NCBI RefSeq assembly: GCF_000383615.1
Contig: NZ_KB911622.1
Location: 1-59,666 of the forward strand
Direction of reading: 5' to 3'
Source of the DNA: Streptomyces canus 299MFChir4.1
GTDB taxonomy: Bacteria > Actinomycetota > Actinomycetes > Streptomycetales > Streptomycetaceae
DNA length: 59,666 nucleotides
The notes below the pieces were generated by a model. The model did no database searches, had not been told where the DNA came from, and saw only the letters and a program-made list of their open reading frames with translations. The translations under genes and the position numbers were made by a program. This document shows positions 1-7,864 of this stretch, in pieces. Numbering within the stretch: the first letter of the stretch is position 1; every line of letters begins with the position of its first letter.

Positions 1-303
1 AAAGGCGCCGACATCCGCCGCTGGGCGAAGAAGCACAAGGTCGAGCTGTGCTTCACGCCGACCTACGCCTCGTGGGCGAACCCGATCGAGGCCCACTTCG
101 GGCCGCTGCGGCAGTTCACCATCGCCAACTCGAACTACCCCAACCACACGGTTCAGACCCGGGCCCTGCACGCCTACCTGCGGTGGCGCAACACCAACGC
201 CCGCCATCGCGACGTCCTGGCCGCCGAACGCAAGGAACGCGCCCGCATCCGCAGCGAAAAGGGCATCCGCTGGGGTGGACGCTCCCTCGCCACCGCAGCC
301 TGA
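1..303 (+). CDS. IS630-family transposase, C-terminal fragment
   Basis: The reading frame is open from base 1 to the TGA at 301-303 and gives 100 residues. It contains FTPTYASWANPIEAHFGPLR, which fits the last catalytic block of an IS630/DDE_3 transposase, with the Glu of PIEAHF as the third acidic residue. A basic helical tail ending RWGGRSLATAA follows. The two upstream catalytic Asp residues are outside the window. The stop lies about 34 bases inside the IS end, so the reading frame is complete at its 3' side. An identical fragment runs on the minus strand at the other window edge. Confidence 0.85.
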   Translation, partial: KGADIRRWAKKHKVELCFTPTYASWANPIEAHFGPLRQFTIANSNYPNHTVQTRALHAYLRWRNTNARHRDVLAAERKERARIRSEKGIRWGGRSLATAA

Positions 304-337
304 ACGACCCGGCGAACCTATGCGGTCAGAGCACTAG
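1..337 (+). mobile_element. IS630-family element, 3' part (left copy)
   Basis: This is the right-hand end of an insertion sequence. It holds the C-terminal part of a DDE transposase and a terminal sequence ending in CTAG, which contains the TA target dinucleotide typical of IS630. Bases 2-337 are the reverse complement of 59331-59666, so the same IS occurs in opposite orientation at both window edges. The inner boundary at 335-337 interrupts the secreted-protein gene that reads toward it. The rest of the element lies outside the window. Confidence 0.85.
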
Positions 338-2681
338 TGACCGTCACCGGCCAGGCGGTCGGCGTCGAGCCGTCGGACTTGCGGCGCACATCAGCGACCG
401 GGATATCCGTCCAGGTTGCCGTCTCGCCGCGCCGGTACTGGTAGCGCACCCCGGTGTCGGCCGACTTGCCCTGACCCGTCAACTCCGTGCGGCGGGCCGG
501 ACGATCTCCGCTGCCAGGGGTGAGCAGGGCGGCACCGCTACCCGCGTAGAAGGTGTAGGCCGCCCCTGCGGACACGTTGCCCGCCGCATCCTTGGTACGC
601 GCGGTCAGGACATGCTTGCCCGCGCGGAACACCGGCTTCGCCGTGACCGCGGTACCGGTGGTGGCGACCGACTGCCAGGCGGCGCCATCGAGGTTCCACT
701 GGACCTCCTTCACATCGTTGGTCGGCGGCGTGAAGGTGAACGTACCCGTGAAGTCACCGTTGTCGTCCGGCGTGCCGGACCACTGACCGGCCGGGAAACC
801 GGTGGAGGACACCGCTGTCGTGGCCGGTGCGGTCGTGTCGACGGTCAGCGTCCGGAAGGAGGACCAGGCGCTGTTCGCGCTGCCGTCCCCTGAACGCGCA
901 CGCCACTTGTAGCTGCCGGCGGGCAGCGCGGTGGGCGTCCATGTGGCCGTCGCCCCCGAGGCGACGGCGGCGCTGGAGCCGGAGCGCAGCGCGGCGGTGC
1001 CGTTGGAGGCCCAGACCTCGTAGTCGAGCGTGACTTGGGAGCCGTCGCCGTCGAGCGACTTGGCCGACAGCGTCGGAGTGGTGTCGTTGGTCGCGCCCTT
1101 GTCGGCCGGGGATATCAGCGTCGGCACACCAGGGATGGAGTTGTAGGTCACCGACACGTACGGCGTGTTGGAGGCGGCGTTGCCGGAGTTGAACCGCTTC
1201 CAGCCGTACGGGTCGGTCTCGTCCGCGGCACGCAGGCCCAGGTTGTTGGTGGCGTTGCCGTTGTCGGCCCACGCCTGCGCCAGCGACTTGATGTCCGCGC
1301 TGACCCAACCGTCGTTGCACGAGCTGGAGAAGCCCTTGGTCTGGGTGCTTGTAGCCCATACCGTCGTGCCCCAACTCGGCTGGGCCGTCCAGCGGGTGCT
1401 CGTCGAGGCAGCCCCCGTGCCGTACACCTCCCAGCCCTTGGCCGTGCACGACCAGGAGTGGAACTCATACAGGTTCAGCTTCGCCGCGGTGATCTGCTTC
1501 CCGGTGATGTTTTTCATCGGGAACGACAGGAACGAACGTGCCACCTGGCTGGAGCCGTTGTTGCCGATCTTCAGCTCAGTGGAGGCTGACTGGTCGGTGG
1601 TGTAGCCCTGTTGGACGAATGTGTCGAAGCTGCTGCCGACATTGATCGACGGGTCGATGGTGACCGGGAACTGGGTCTTGTCGTCGGCCAGGAACTCAGC
1701 GTCCGGAGTCAGGGTGATCGTGACCGTGTCGCCGTCCTGCGCGACCTTCACCCCGACCTTCCCTGTGTGGGTGTGCTCGCCCGAGTTCTTGTCGGTCTGA
1801 GCGTCCCACATCACCGGAGAGGGCAGGACCCCCGCGGCCTTGCCCTTGGCATCGGTGAACGTGACCGACCCGTCCGCGTGCGCCTTCGCCGTCAGTCCCT
1901 TGGCCTTCAGACTGTAGGTCACCTGGCCGTTGGAGTCCACGGCGGAACGATTCCTCAGCTCCAGGAACTGTTCGTAGCCGGTCCGCGTGGACTCGATGAG
2001 CAGATCGGTGGTGGGCAGCGCGTCCTTGTACCGGGCGACCGTGTCATCGGCCCCCTCGATCGTGGGCGTCGGCAGGGCTCCGTACCAGCCGAGCTGCAGC
2101 TGCCGACCCTTCCGGTCCTCCACCGTGACCAGCGGCACGGCGGCCGATGCGCCCTTCTCGCCGGCCTCCTTGAGGCCCTTCGGGGCAGCATGTTTGCCCG
2201 CCAGGGTGAGTCCGTGGGGGTGACCCTTGGCCGTGATCGATCCGTCGCTCGCCTGCTCCAGCGACGGATCGACGCCGTGCCACTTGCCGTCTTGATCCTT
2301 GAAACGGATCGGGCCGGCGTACGCCTCCGCCGTGACCGTCCCATTGGGGTTGACGTACGTGGTCGATGTCTCTGTGCGAGCGTCGGTGACTTCGATCCGA
2401 CGCTTCTGAATCCTGGCCTTGAGTCGCGCCGCCGCCTCTGATGCGGCGGTGGCAGGGCCAAGATCCTTGGGCTTTTTGCTGGCCGTTTTGGCGCTCTGCG
2501 CTTTGTCTGAGAGTGCGACAGCCTGCCCCGTGGACTCGATGACCACGGCAGCTTCGACGGCCAACAGCAACGTCAGGGCCGCAGCTACCGGGCGCAGACG
2601 ACGCATGGATGGCAGTGGCAGGTAGGGCTGTTCGGAGCCGACGGGTCTGTGCCGCGTGGCTCTGTGGAAGAGAGATGGCAT
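318..2681 (-). CDS. Secreted DNRLRE-type protein, truncated by the left IS
   Basis: 787 residues remain. An arginine-rich N-terminus with MRRLRP (about residue 26) and a hydrophobic stretch ALTLLLAVEAAVVI suggests a signal peptide. The first ATG is taken as start because GAGGAA lies 7 bases before it. A basic/alanine linker, a beta-rich region and a DNRLRE-like segment (about 340-510, with RSFLSFPM and several Trp and Cys) follow, then Ig/FN3-like repeats. In Streptomyces such N-termini usually belong to much longer secreted proteins, often with RHS-type C-termini. The last four codons (ALTA) and the TAG stop are supplied by the IS, so the C-terminus is lost. The family assignment rests on recognition of this general architecture. 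Confidence 0.7.
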   Translation of the reverse strand: MPSLFHRATRHRPVGSEQPYLPLPSMRRLRPVAAALTLLLAVEAAVVIESTGQAVALSDKAQSAKTASKKPKDLGPATAASEAAARLKARIQKRRIEVTDARTETSTTYVNPNGTVTAEAYAGPIRFKDQDGKWHGVDPSLEQASDGSITAKGHPHGLTLAGKHAAPKGLKEAGEKGASAAVPLVTVEDRKGRQLQLGWYGALPTPTIEGADDTVARYKDALPTTDLLIESTRTGYEQFLELRNRSAVDSNGQVTYSLKAKGLTAKAHADGSVTFTDAKGKAAGVLPSPVMWDAQTDKNSGEHTHTGKVGVKVAQDGDTVTITLTPDAEFLADDKTQFPVTIDPSINVGSSFDTFVQQGYTTDQSASTELKIGNNGSSQVARSFLSFPMKNITGKQITAAKLNLYEFHSWSCTAKGWEVYGTGAASTSTRWTAQPSWGTTVWATSTQTKGFSSSCNDGWVSADIKSLAQAWADNGNATNNLGLRAADETDPYGWKRFNSGNAASNTPYVSVTYNSIPGVPTLISPADKGATNDTTPTLSAKSLDGDGSQVTLDYEVWASNGTAALRSGSSAAVASGATATWTPTALPAGSYKWRARSGDGSANSAWSSFRTLTVDTTAPATTAVSSTGFPAGQWSGTPDDNGDFTGTFTFTPPTNDVKEVQWNLDGAAWQSVATTGTAVTAKPVFRAGKHVLTARTKDAAGNVSAGAAYTFYAGSGAALLTPGSGDRPARRTELTGQGKSADTGVRYQYRRGETATWTDIPVADVRRKSDGSTPTAWPVTVTSALTA

Positions 2682-2689
2682 GCAAAATT

Positions 2690-2726
2690 CCTCACTGGTG
2701 TGGGTTCTTTTTTCACACCAGTGAGG
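2690..2726 (-). promoter_or_regulatory. 13-bp perfect hairpin over the RBS of the DNRLRE gene
   Basis: CCTCACTGGTGTG (2690-2702) and CACACCAGTGAGG (2714-2726) are perfect inverted repeats around an 11-base T-rich loop. On the minus strand the 3' arm ends in GTGAGG, which is part of the ribosome binding site (GAGGAA) of the gene starting at 2681. The mRNA stem would therefore mask the RBS; as DNA it could instead be an operator. The structure is certain; its role is inferred. Confidence 0.6.
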
Positions 2727-2781
2727 ATGTTCACACTCACCTCACCGTGCTTCATAGATCACTCTAAGCAAGGAGGTGACC

Positions 2782-2949
2782 TTGAGCCCTCTCGAAGTGG
2801 CCCTGTTTAGTAAATGTCCAATTGATGCGACCTTCACTTTCGATGATTACTGTCTAAATCGGGATATTTCTAATCGGCGGCGGCCTGCAGGGCTTGCGTC
2901 TTGGGTGAAGCTTTACCGACTGGAGGGGCGGATTGTGAAGTTTGGGTAG
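2782..2949 (+). CDS. Possible 55-residue small protein with perfect Shine-Dalgarno
   Basis: A TTG-started ORF lies in the gap between two divergent minus-strand genes. It is preceded by AAGGAGGTGA, an almost full complement of the 16S rRNA 3' end, about 5 bases before the TTG. The product starts MSPLEVALFSKCPIDATF and ends WVKLYRLEGRIVKFG. Base composition is clearly more AT-rich than the neighbours. I recognise no family. The strong RBS is the main argument; the TTG start and lack of known homology keep confidence low. Confidence 0.3.
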   Translation: MSPLEVALFSKCPIDATFTFDDYCLNRDISNRRRPAGLASWVKLYRLEGRIVKFG

Positions 2950-2995
2950 GAGTTGGGTTAGCTTCCTATGTGATCGGTGGCTGAAACCCATGCCC

Positions 2996-3553
2996 TCATG
3001 GTGGTAGTTGCGCCCTAGATGCAGAGTCGATGGCTGCGTCCAGCGGCAAGGAGTCGATCAAAGGTTGGGCCCATTCGATTCGGGTGTGACCGAAGAGGAG
3101 GCGCTGGCGGAGCGTGGCGCGGTCCAGGTAGGAGTCGATCTCCTTGGGCGCGGAGCTGCGGGAGAGTGGGTCGAGGCCGAGGCCGAGGACGAGGGCCACC
3201 GGAGTTCCTTGGCCGAGCAGCAGAGTCCAGGGGCGGCTGGTGGGGATGCGTTTGCGGTAGGGGGTGCCGTCGAAGCGCAGAGCCACTTCAGTCAGGGCGA
3301 TCAGACGTAGGCGTGGCCCGATGTCCGGCGGGGGTGTGGTGGCGGGGCCGAGGTGCAGAGCTTCGCCAACGGTGCGCATGCGTTGCTCGATGACGGCCGG
3401 CGTCTCGTAGCAGCTGCGGGGCGGTTGGGGCACCAGAAGGAGGCAGCACAGAGTGGCGCCGGTAGGAGTGGTGTCCAACCATGTGGTGGTGGCCAGGGAG
3501 GCGATCAGACCGGCGGAAGGCGCGAAGGACTCGGTGCGGGCAGGCGTCAGCAT
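2996..3553 (-). CDS. Hypothetical protein coupled to HATPase gene
   Basis: The start is placed at the ATG of MLTPARTESF because it overlaps the stop of the upstream gene as ATGCTGA, a typical translational coupling. The product is 185 residues. It has a hydrophobic patch (TGATLCCLLLVPQP), a conserved-looking core LRLIALTEVALRFDGTPYRKR, then LGLGLDPLSRS. No enzymatic motif is visible. Proteins like this commonly follow a GHKL ATPase next to an XRE regulator in Streptomyces, which suggests a shared regulatory function, but the role is unknown. Confidence 0.7.
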   Translation of the reverse strand: MLTPARTESFAPSAGLIASLATTTWLDTTPTGATLCCLLLVPQPPRSCYETPAVIEQRMRTVGEALHLGPATTPPPDIGPRLRLIALTEVALRFDGTPYRKRIPTSRPWTLLLGQGTPVALVLGLGLDPLSRSSAPKEIDSYLDRATLRQRLLFGHTRIEWAQPLIDSLPLDAAIDSASRAQLPP

Positions 3554-4008
3554 GTGGGCACCGCGCTGTGGTGGAAGGCGGCCCAAACGCACTTGCCGGG
3601 GCCCTGGCGCTTCTCAATGCCCCAGTGGTCGGCGACGGCAGAGACCAGCAGGAGGCCGCGGCCGTCGTCGGTGGTGCTCCGTGGCTCTTGCCTTGTGGGT
3701 GTGCCGTCGCCGCCGTCGTGCACCTCGGTGCGCAGCACGGTGGCATGTAATTCGACGCGTACGAGGACCTGACCTCCCACCGGGGCTCCGTGCAGGACGG
3801 CGTTGGTGGCCAGTTCGGAGGTGCACAGGCGGATGTCGTCGAGGCGTTCAGTCCGGCCCCATTGGGTAAGGGTTTCGGCGACGAAGGAGCGGGCGGCGCC
3901 TGGAGTGGTCCGGCGCCGGTCGAAGAGCATCGTTTCGTGCTCGACGGCGCCGTCGAGCGCTTGGTCCGGTGCGAGGGTCTCCGGCTCGTCGGGCAGTCTG
4001 CTGGGCAT
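3547..4008 (-). CDS. ATP-binding protein, HATPase_c (anti-sigma/GHKL type)
   Basis: 153 residues with the GHKL fold of streptomycete anti-sigma-factor-like kinases. The N-box is ELATNAVLHG (helix with Glu and Asn). DGRGLLLVSAVADHWG is the G1/G2 region, and a terminal beta strand KCVWAAF follows. An upstream TTG is possible; the ATG at MPSRLPDE is preferred. It is coupled to the downstream hypothetical gene and divergent from the XRE remnant at 4101. HATPase plus XRE regulator is a very common Streptomyces pair thought to act in gene regulation. Its substrate or partner cannot be read from the sequence. Confidence 0.8.
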   Translation of the reverse strand: MPSRLPDEPETLAPDQALDGAVEHETMLFDRRRTTPGAARSFVAETLTQWGRTERLDDIRLCTSELATNAVLHGAPVGGQVLVRVELHATVLRTEVHDGGDGTPTRQEPRSTTDDGRGLLLVSAVADHWGIEKRQGPGKCVWAAFHHSAVPTC

Positions 4009-4100
4009 GGCCAACAGCCAACCGCCGTCGCTCGTTTGGGTCGGGAGCCAGGCGGGGGCCCACTATGGGGGCCAGAGTTCGCATGCTCCTGGGAGATGGG

Positions 4101-4262
4101 ATGGGCGACACGGGGATCGGCGCGTTGCTCATCCGGCTGCGCACTGGGCGTGGTTGGACCCAGCAGCGGGTGGCCGACGAATACAACGCCCTGGAGGGGC
4201 GGGCCGCCAAGACCGGTAAGGAGATTGGGCGTTACGAGCGCGAGGCGCGCATCCCTCGTAGA
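4101..4262 (+). pseudogene. XRE-family HTH regulator, 3'-truncated
   Basis: The ATG follows GGGAG. The product begins MGDTGIGALLIRLRTGRGWT and continues through a recognisable helix-turn-helix to GRYEREARIP (about 53 residues). After codon 53 (near 4256-4262) similarity to HTH proteins stops: the frame runs into arginine-rich sequence that is the antisense of the neighbouring minus-strand gene. The original protein would have continued with further helices and usually a long C-terminal domain. This gene and the next one have been fused tail to tail by a deletion. Confidence 0.7.
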
Positions 4263-4527
4263 GGCGGGCGGGCCGGCCGCCGCGTTCACCTTGAACGTTG
4301 TCCACGCCGATACGCACGGACACGGTGCCGCCCGGGTCGGGCGATCCGTCGGTGCCGTAGATCTGCCGGGCAAGGGCTCGTACGCGTTCCTCGTCTCGGC
4401 CGTCGAAGACCCAGACGCCCCCGTTCCAGCGGCCGCCGAGGGCGCGGGCCTCGGATGGCCAGTCCGGGTGGTAGGGGGAACTTACGGAGGTCTTGCCGTC
4501 GGCGGTGGTGACGGTGACAGTGCTCAT
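4255..4527 (-). pseudogene. Conserved hypothetical protein, C-terminally truncated
   Basis: It begins MSTVTVTTADGKTSVSSPYH and continues with HPDWPSEARALGGRWNGGVW and VFDGRDEERVRALARQIYG, the N-terminal module of a small conserved Streptomyces protein. The similarity ends at about ARLYEG near 4260. There the frame crosses into antisense of the XRE fragment and stays open to 4129 without meaning. The intact protein is normally longer. Function unknown. It may have been co-transcribed with 4594-5034, 66 bases upstream. Confidence 0.6.
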
Positions 4528-4593
4528 CCGGCGTTTTCCTGCGTGTCAGCGATGTGGTGCTGTGCCTCTGCCGCGGCCGCATGTTGCGAGAGG

Positions 4594-5034
4594 TCAGGCA
4601 TTCGCTTCAGCGACAGCCGCGCGGAATTCCTGGGTCATCAGGGCGACGGAGCCGCGTGGAGTCGGAACCTCGCGGGGTTCGCCCGACACCCTGGCCGCCG
4701 TGGCACTCATGAGCTCGTACATTGCGGCGTCGACGGCGGCGCGATGCGCTTCGGGGGCTTCCCTGGTGTCCCGAACGGCGACCATCGTGCCGAATCGAGT
4801 GCCGATCCACCCGATCGTGTCGACCTTCCAGTCGAGCTGCCGGGCTGCTTTGCGCATCGCGGCTCTGATCAGTTCGACTCCGCCGAGCTCTACGGCTTCC
4901 TCGTCGTCCAAGTTCACCTGGAAGGAGTCGCCGAAGCCGCCGGCGTCCTTGGGACAGGACCCCAGCAACGGGACCAGGGCCTCGGCCATGGCGATGCAGC
5001 GCGGGTTTTTCGCAGAGGAAGCCATCGGCGGCAT
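4594..5034 (-). CDS. Hypothetical protein
   Basis: 146 residues, acidic to neutral, no signal peptide or membrane segment. The core has DDEEAVELGGVELIRAAMRK, then LDWKVDTIGWIGTRFG and a helical C-terminus. I recognise it only as a streptomycete hypothetical of the kind found beside HTH/HATPase genes. The RBS before the ATG is weak, and MASSAKNPRC three codons later is an alternative start. Its downstream neighbour is the truncated hypothetical gene, so its original operon may no longer be complete. Confidence 0.6.
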   Translation of the reverse strand: MPPMASSAKNPRCIAMAEALVPLLGSCPKDAGGFGDSFQVNLDDEEAVELGGVELIRAAMRKAARQLDWKVDTIGWIGTRFGTMVAVRDTREAPEAHRAAVDAAMYELMSATAARVSGEPREVPTPRGSVALMTQEFRAAVAEANA

Positions 5035-5188
5035 CGTAGAACCGCCCGGGCATCACGGGACGCCGTTCTGCGGGGCGCTCACCCGAAGGGGACCGCTCCG
5101 AGCGCGTCACTGCAGACGAAGCCGCTTCCGCTTCCTTCTTTCCTGAACGCCTTCGGCCTGTGCCGTGCCCGCTGGTGCCGTCGCTCGT

Positions 5189-5733
5189 ATGGACCAGAAC
5201 GGACGCCAGGTTCCGCCCTTCGCGCCGGAGGAGTACGCGCGCGTCGAGGCGGCGGCCGACCTCGTCGGCAAGTCACCCGAGGACTTCGTCCGCGACGCGG
5301 CGCTCAAGGCTGCCGACGACCCGTTCCTCAAGGCCCTCGGTAAGACCCGCGATCGTGTTCCACAGCTTGCCGAGGTCGCCCACAAGGGCTTCTACAGATC
5401 GCGCAGACCCTCCCCGGCGACCCGGCCTGCCTCGACCTGGGTGTGCTGGACGCCGTCTGTGCCCGGGCCCAGGCGCACGACATGGGCCGCGACGTGTACG
5501 CCGGCGACTGGCTCAAGGGCGCGGCCATGCTGGAGACGATCGCGCTGCACGAACCCCTGGAGGCGGGGAACGAGTTCTTCGCCTGGCTGGTCGCCGAGAC
5601 GTTCCTCAACCCCAACGGCGTCACGCTGAACTACGAGCCGGAGGAAGCCCTCGCGCTCGTCATGCGTACCAAGCACAAGGGCGCCCGTGTCCAGGAGGTC
5701 GCCGCACAGCTGCGCGCCTGGTCCACCGGCTGA
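5189..5733 (+). pseudogene. Degenerate toxin-antitoxin locus: antitoxin fused out of frame to Fic-like toxin
   Basis: From ATG 5189 the frame reads MDQNGRQVPPFAPEEYARVE and continues with an RHH-like antitoxin helix (DLVGKSPEDFVRDAALKAAD) as far as AEVAHKG (about 5390). The next frame then carries LLQIAQTLPGDPACLDLGVL and ends KGARVQEVAAQLRAWSTG, which fits the short Fic/Doc toxin component found beside such antitoxins in Streptomyces. The toxin frame has a TAA at 5341 and no ATG or GTG before 5443, so it lacks its own start. The two genes appear joined by a small deletion that removed the antitoxin C-terminus and the toxin N-terminus. GTG 5443 would give a 96-residue fragment. Confidence 0.6.
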
Positions 5734-5754
5734 CGCGCCGGCTCCATCCAGGGG

Positions 5755-6684
5755 CTATCCGTCCCCTTCGGCCGACGCCTCAAAGGTGATGGCTTGCTCG
5801 TTGGCCGCCTTCTCCGCGGCACTCAGCCGCTCGATCTTGTACTTCTCATCCAAGACGCGGGCCTTGAGTCCCCAGGACAGCGCGCGGGCCCGCATCCCGT
5901 TGTCCCCGGTGACCACCGTGACCGGGGCCGGAGCGATGGCCTGCTGCAGATAGCAGGCGCGCGCGACGATCTCGTCGTCGTTGTTCGGCAGCCGCACGTG
6001 CCCGGGCTCGTCCCGCAGGACGTCGACGACGGTCTCCCCGTTGTTGAGGACTGCCCGGCCATCGCTCTCGATCTGGGTGAGCACCTGTTCCAGGAGTGCG
6101 AAGACGGCGCGCGCCCGTTTCCGGACGCCGGTGTCATGGGTGTCGTACGACTTCTTGTCGATCTCGTCGATCACGACATGCGGGATCATCACAGAGGTGC
6201 CGGAGCCGAAGATCCGCTGCCAGGGAATCTTGTCGAATCGCATGTAATGCAGGAGGTCGTTGGTGTCCAGCACGACAGTTCGCCCCCTGTGGCCTGCGAA
6301 CCGGTCGCGGGTGAGACGGAGTTCGTTGGCCAGGTCCATGAAGTAGGTGCGCAGCTCGCTCAGTTCCGTGTTGATCAGGAGGGTCCACCGCTGGGGGGTG
6401 AACTGACCGTGCACGATCGCGTTGTACCGCTCGCCCCGCAGCCGGGCCGCTACGGACCGGTCGGTGAACATCTCCAGGAGCTCGGCTGTGCCCCGCAGCG
6501 TCCACTGGTCGTACTCGCGCACCGTGCGAAGGGCGGTCTGCTCCCAGTCCTGCTGAGGTGTGCTCGGCACGGCGTTCCCGAAGATGAACGGGACACTGTT
6601 CTGGACGTCGTTGAGCCCTTGATTGGTCATGCTTTCCAGCAGCTTGATTGCCTGCTCACAAGTGGTTCCGGGCTTCAACAACAT
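5755..6684 (-). CDS. PIN-domain protein (putative ribonuclease)
   Basis: The start is the ATG of MLLKPGTTCEQAIKLL, chosen because AGGAG lies 8 bases upstream; 309 residues. The N-terminal half (1-130) is helical. The C-terminal half is a PIN-like nuclease domain: strand VVLDTNDLLHYM (about 135), IPHVVIDEIDKK, a long helix, then VTVVTGDNGMRARALSWGL with the late acidic residue. These Asp/Glu positions would bind Mg2+. PIN proteins of this size in Streptomyces are often single proteins rather than VapC toxins, and no antitoxin gene is adjacent. It converges on the broken TA locus. Confidence 0.75.
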   Translation of the reverse strand: MLLKPGTTCEQAIKLLESMTNQGLNDVQNSVPFIFGNAVPSTPQQDWEQTALRTVREYDQWTLRGTAELLEMFTDRSVAARLRGERYNAIVHGQFTPQRWTLLINTELSELRTYFMDLANELRLTRDRFAGHRGRTVVLDTNDLLHYMRFDKIPWQRIFGSGTSVMIPHVVIDEIDKKSYDTHDTGVRKRARAVFALLEQVLTQIESDGRAVLNNGETVVDVLRDEPGHVRLPNNDDEIVARACYLQQAIAPAPVTVVTGDNGMRARALSWGLKARVLDEKYKIERLSAAEKAANEQAITFEASAEGDG

Positions 6685-6753
6685 GTACGTGCTCCTCACG
6701 GTACGGACTGTCCGCGACATCCGAACGGGGCTGAGCTTAGGCTCCGTTCGGTC

Positions 6754-7483
6754 GAGACGTTCTGGATCACCGCGGCGGCGGTCCTGTGGGGGTGCTGGCA
6801 CGGGCCTGCTCATACCGCGCGCCGCGTACCGGCTGTCCGTGCCACACGATGAGCCGTGGCGAACAGCGTGTCCTGCCGGACACCCCCTCATCGGCGCCGG
6901 GAACGGGTGGCTCGGGCGGGCCCGCTGCTCGGACGGGGACAGGTACGGTCCGAGCACATCTGCCATCGCGGTCGTCGTGGCCCTGATCTGCGCCGTGTTG
7001 GCGGCCGCCACCGGAGCCCTCCCCGAGCTGGTGGTCCGGCTACTGCTCACCCCTGTCAGCGTGCTACTCGCTGCCGTCGACTTCGCGGCGCACCGGCTGC
7101 CCGACGTGCTCACCCTGCCACTCGCCGCGGCCGCGCTCGTACTGCTCGGCGGTGCCGCATTGCTACCGGACGCCGGCGGTAGCTGGACATCCGCAGTGCT
7201 CGGTTCCTTGATCGTGGGTGCCTGCTACTTCGTGCTCTTCCTCCTCGGCAAGGGCTTCGGATTCGGCGATGTGAAACTCGCCCTCGCCCTGAGGGCCGTT
7301 CTGGGCTGGTACGGCTGGCCCATCGTCCTGATCGGGACCTTCGCCGGGTACCTGCTCGGCGCTTTGTACGGCATCGCCCTCATCCTCGCGGGCCGGGTCA
7401 GCCGGGCGACCAGGATCCCGTTCGGCCCGTTCCTCCTCGCCGGGGCATTCGCCGGCCTACTTCTGGGCTCCGGCGCCCAGTGA
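6754..7483 (+). pseudogene. Prepilin peptidase (A24, TadV/CpaA-like), frameshifted copy
   Basis: The sequence parallels the intact copy at 30498. FWITAAAVLWG is in one frame, and TGLLIPRAAYRLSVPHDEPW to the end is in another. The switch is at the five-G run 6788-6792; one extra G would restore WGGAGTGLLIP. The position of the start codon in the other copy is occupied by ACG here. The catalytic blocks are still present: the first Asp region VDFAAHRLPDVLTLP and the second GFGFGDVKLALALR (GxGD). Several hydrophobic segments follow. It probably decayed, unless the missing G is a sequencing error. Confidence 0.65.
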
Positions 7484-7616
7484 CCAGGGCCCTGGCTGCG
7501 GGGAGGTTCTGGAACAGTACAAGTGCCTGTTCCCGAACGTCCCCGAGCTGGCGCGCGGTGAAGCATCACTATGCGCCCAGCAGCGACACAGCTTGATCAT
7601 CACATCGCTGGCCATC

Positions 7617-7775
7617 TCATCCGTGGATCTTCCAACAGGCCAGCCGGTCAGCGTGGCCAGCGAACGACACACACAGCCGACACCCGTTCGGGAACGACCG
7701 GTTCATGGCCCATGACGCGTACTCGTACTTGACGCCGACCGCCGTCTTGGCCTCGGTGCTCTTCCAGCGCGTCAT
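7617..7775 (-). CDS. Small ORF, unknown
   Basis: In the 7484-7864 gap, between the prepilin peptidase remnant and the murG-like gene, the only plausible coding signal is this 52-residue minus-strand ORF (MTRWKSTEAKTAVGVKYEYA, then SFPNGCRLCVSFAGHADRLA). It contains two Cys and could be the tail of a longer broken gene, since the frame stays open upstream with a natural composition (DPKDDPNHKWDRD) but without a start. No family recognised. The rest of the gap shows nothing. Confidence 0.3.
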   Translation of the reverse strand: MTRWKSTEAKTAVGVKYEYASWAMNRSFPNGCRLCVSFAGHADRLACWKIHG

Positions 7776-7864
7776 GTCCCGGTCCCACTTGTGGTTCGGG
7801 TCGTCTTTCGGGTCCGCTACGGCACGAGCCAGTCTCCGCAGTCCGGGCCAGATGGGATCTCTTG

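Noticed and set aside
2771..2780. AGGAGGTGAC as a possible remnant of the 16S rRNA 3' end in reverse complement
   Set aside because: The flanking bases do not continue the rRNA sequence; it behaves as a Shine-Dalgarno for the small ORF.
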